Assembly: GCF_000935025.1 (NCBI RefSeq)
Contig: NZ_CP010836.1
Location: 2,232,001-2,296,000, forward strand
Direction: 5' to 3'
Origin: Sphingomonas hengshuiensis
Lineage (GTDB): Bacteria > Pseudomonadota > Alphaproteobacteria > Sphingomonadales > Sphingomonadaceae
DNA length: 64,000 bases
In this document: in pieces, positions 62,456 through 64,000 of the stretch
Layout: every line of letters starts with the position of its first letter
Numbering within the stretch: position 1 is the stretch's first letter
Made by a program: the position numbers and the translations under genes
The notes under the pieces: model-generated
What the model was told of the DNA's origin: nothing
Database searches by the model: none
What the model saw: the letters and a program-made list of their open reading frames with translations, nothing else

Positions 62456-64000
62456 GTGACACGGCAGACGTCCTCGCAATTTGCCCGCCCGCGCATCGAT
62501 GCCCGCGCATTGCTGGGGCTGTACGATCCCGCGGATACCACCGATTGGGGCCCGATCCGTGCCGCGCAGCTGCACGCCGGGCGCCAGCTCGCGCTGTTCA
62601 TGCTCGCCGCCAATCTGGTCGGCGCGTCGCTGATCACGCTCGTCCTCGCCCCCGTCGCCCCGCTCTGGGCGCTGGCGAGCTGGGGCGCGGTCGCCGCCGC
62701 AGTCGCGTGCGCCGTCGCGTTTCGCCGGCTGTCGAAGCGCCACCGCACCGCGATCAGCGCGCCGCTGGGCGACGTTCGCGACACACTTCTGGACGGCATT
62801 GCATTGGGCGCGGTGTGGTCGATCCCGCCGCTCGGCTTCGGCCATCTGGCGAACACGGACATCGTGCTGGGGCTTTGGACGATCCTGTCGCTGCTGATGA
62901 CGGCCTCTGCCGTCGCGATGGCCGCGCTCCCGCTGGCGACGATCCTGTTCGTGGGGATCGTCGGCACCTCGGTGACGGCGATGCTCGCGCTTGCCGGCGC
63001 GCCCGTCCTGGCCGGCGCGGCGGCGCTGTTCACGGTGCTGCTCGGGATCGCCACCTTTGGCCGCGGCAAGGCATTGGTCGTCATCCGCGCCGGCGAGATC
63101 GCGATCGCCGAGCGCGACGAGACCGTCAGCCTGTTGCTGCGCGAGACCGAAGACGCCGGCGCCGACTGGCTGTGGGAGATCGACGCGCAACGCCGCGTCA
63201 GCCGCGCCAATCCGCGCTTCGCGCTGTCGCTGGGCATCGATCCGAAGCAGATGAACGGCATGCCCTTCCTCCAGGTGCTCGCCGGCCCGACCTGGGAAGG
63301 CGGCGATTTCGCCCCCGGCCTGCGCGACCTCGCCGACACGCTGCGCAAGCGCGAGGCGTTTCGCGACCTGCGGCTCCCGGTGATCGTCGAGGGCGAGGAG
63401 CGCTGGTGGGAGATGTCGGCCTCGCCGCGCCACGACGAAAAGGGAATTTTTATCGGGTTTCGCGGCGTTGGCTCCGACATCACCGAAGCGCGCCGTTCCA
63501 CCGACAAGATCCACCGGATGGCGCGGTTCGACGGCCTCACCGGGCTCCCCAACCGGCTGCTGATCAACGAGACGCTGGCGCAGGCGATGGCCGATGCCGA
63601 GAAATGGAGCGCGCGCTGCGCCTTCATGATGATCGACCTGGATCGGTTCAAGGCGGTCAACGACACGCTGGGCCATCCGATCGGCGACCGGTTGCTCGGC
63701 CGCGTCTCCGAACGGCTCAAGACGCTGATGTCGGACAATGAGATGATCGGGCGGCTCGGCGGCGATGAATTCGCAGTGGTGGTTCACGACGCCACCGATA
63801 CCGCGCGTACCGAGCGGCTGGCGCAGACGATCATCGATACCCTGTCCAAGCCCTATGAAGTCGACCAGCATACGTTGTACATCGGCTGCTCGGTCGGGCT
63901 GGCGATCGGGCCGCGCGACGGGCGCACCGCGGAGATGCTGATTCGCTCGGCCGATCTCGCTTTGTATCGCTCGAAGGATGCCGGCGGCGGCGTATTCCAC
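62456..64000 (+). CDS. Membrane PAS-GGDEF diguanylate cyclase-type protein, 3' truncated by window
   Basis: 515 codons from a GTG at 62456; the frame runs past 64000. Residues 40-190 hold several membrane helices (MASE-like sensor), a PAS domain follows (about 225-345), then a GGDEF domain with RLGGDEFAV at about 432. No RxxD inhibitory site is visible five residues upstream of GGDEF, which is common in GGDEF-EAL proteins, so an EAL domain may lie beyond the window. It would make or sense cyclic di-GMP. No clear ribosome-binding site is seen. Confidence 0.85.
   Translation, partial: MTRQTSSQFARPRIDARALLGLYDPADTTDWGPIRAAQLHAGRQLALFMLAANLVGASLITLVLAPVAPLWALASWGAVAAAVACAVAFRRLSKRHRTAISAPLGDVRDTLLDGIALGAVWSIPPLGFGHLANTDIVLGLWTILSLLMTASAVAMAALPLATILFVGIVGTSVTAMLALAGAPVLAGAAALFTVLLGIATFGRGKALVVIRAGEIAIAERDETVSLLLRETEDAGADWLWEIDAQRRVSRANPRFALSLGIDPKQMNGMPFLQVLAGPTWEGGDFAPGLRDLADTLRKREAFRDLRLPVIVEGEERWWEMSASPRHDEKGIFIGFRGVGSDITEARRSTDKIHRMARFDGLTGLPNRLLINETLAQAMADAEKWSARCAFMMIDLDRFKAVNDTLGHPIGDRLLGRVSERLKTLMSDNEMIGRLGGDEFAVVVHDATDTARTERLAQTIIDTLSKPYEVDQHTLYIGCSVGLAIGPRDGRTAEMLIRSADLALYRSKDAGGGVFH

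Overview
The window looks like chromosome of an alphaproteobacterium of the order Sphingomonadales, most likely a Sphingomonas-type organism. The evidence is high GC, a complete dcw cell-division cluster of alphaproteobacterial order, a PhyR/NepR/EcfG general stress response locus, an NDUFA12-type complex I protein, argS-SPOR-nagZ-scpAB-tatABC synteny and a trpGDC-moaC operon. No rRNA, tRNA, CRISPR array, phage or recognisable transposase was found.

Layout. 1-2275 (+): the end of trpG, then trpD, trpC and moaC, joined by 3-4 base stop/start overlaps. 2279-5202: a fatty acid desaturase (-), a YghO/GNAT-like protein (+), a 34-bp perfect palindrome and a small secreted protein. 5454-11984 (-): xth, an A-type Fe-S carrier, an M23 peptidase, a DUF455 ferritin-like protein, a 1-Cys-looking Bcp and glnE. 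12002-16570: general stress response island with a second NepR-like gene, ecfG, an unlisted 45-codon membrane microprotein, phyR, nepR, a HisKA_2 sensor whose ATP-binding domain looks degenerate (PhyP-like), a candidate EcfG-driven sRNA with two C-rich loops, and an entericidin-like lipoprotein. 16611-26948: tatABC, scpAB, a di-heme RoxA-like cytochrome inserted between scpA and nagZ, nagZ, an accessory pocket (Imm26-like gene, palindromes, duplicated fragments of a SPOR gene 3' end, a small membrane protein), then the intact SPOR gene and argS. 27040-33471: a DUF1501/DUF1800 pair, a small secreted protein, a dGTPase-like HD protein and a TPR-SPOR protein.

33563-52430 (-): the dcw cluster, transcribed mraZ, rsmH, ftsL, ftsI, murE, murF, mraY, murD, ftsW, murG, murC, a 64-residue small protein, murB, ddl, ftsQ, ftsA, ftsZ. 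Most junctions are overlapping stop/start codons, but two (murE-murF and murB-ddl) hold large palindromic elements. A run of four GGG triplets at 10-base spacing upstream of mraZ is a candidate MraZ operator.

52836-64000: mixed housekeeping genes (cysK-like, Mpo1-like, a DNA glycosylase-like protein, lipoproteins, an orphan ParA-like ATPase, aat, DUF2155, NDUFA12, DUF192, a double cold-shock-domain protein, recX), then a fatty acyl-AMP ligase-like gene and a membrane PAS-GGDEF protein cut by the window end.

The most interesting segment is 12.0-16.6 kb. A stress sigma factor, two putative anti-sigma factors, the anti-anti-sigma response regulator, a putative PhyR phosphatase, a candidate sigma-dependent sRNA and an envelope lipoprotein sit together, and matches to the GGAAC-N16/17-CGTT promoter type lie before nepR, before the sRNA and before the lipoprotein. 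Start codons were chosen by overlap, ribosome-binding-site spacing and family length. No database search was possible, so family names rest on motif recognition.
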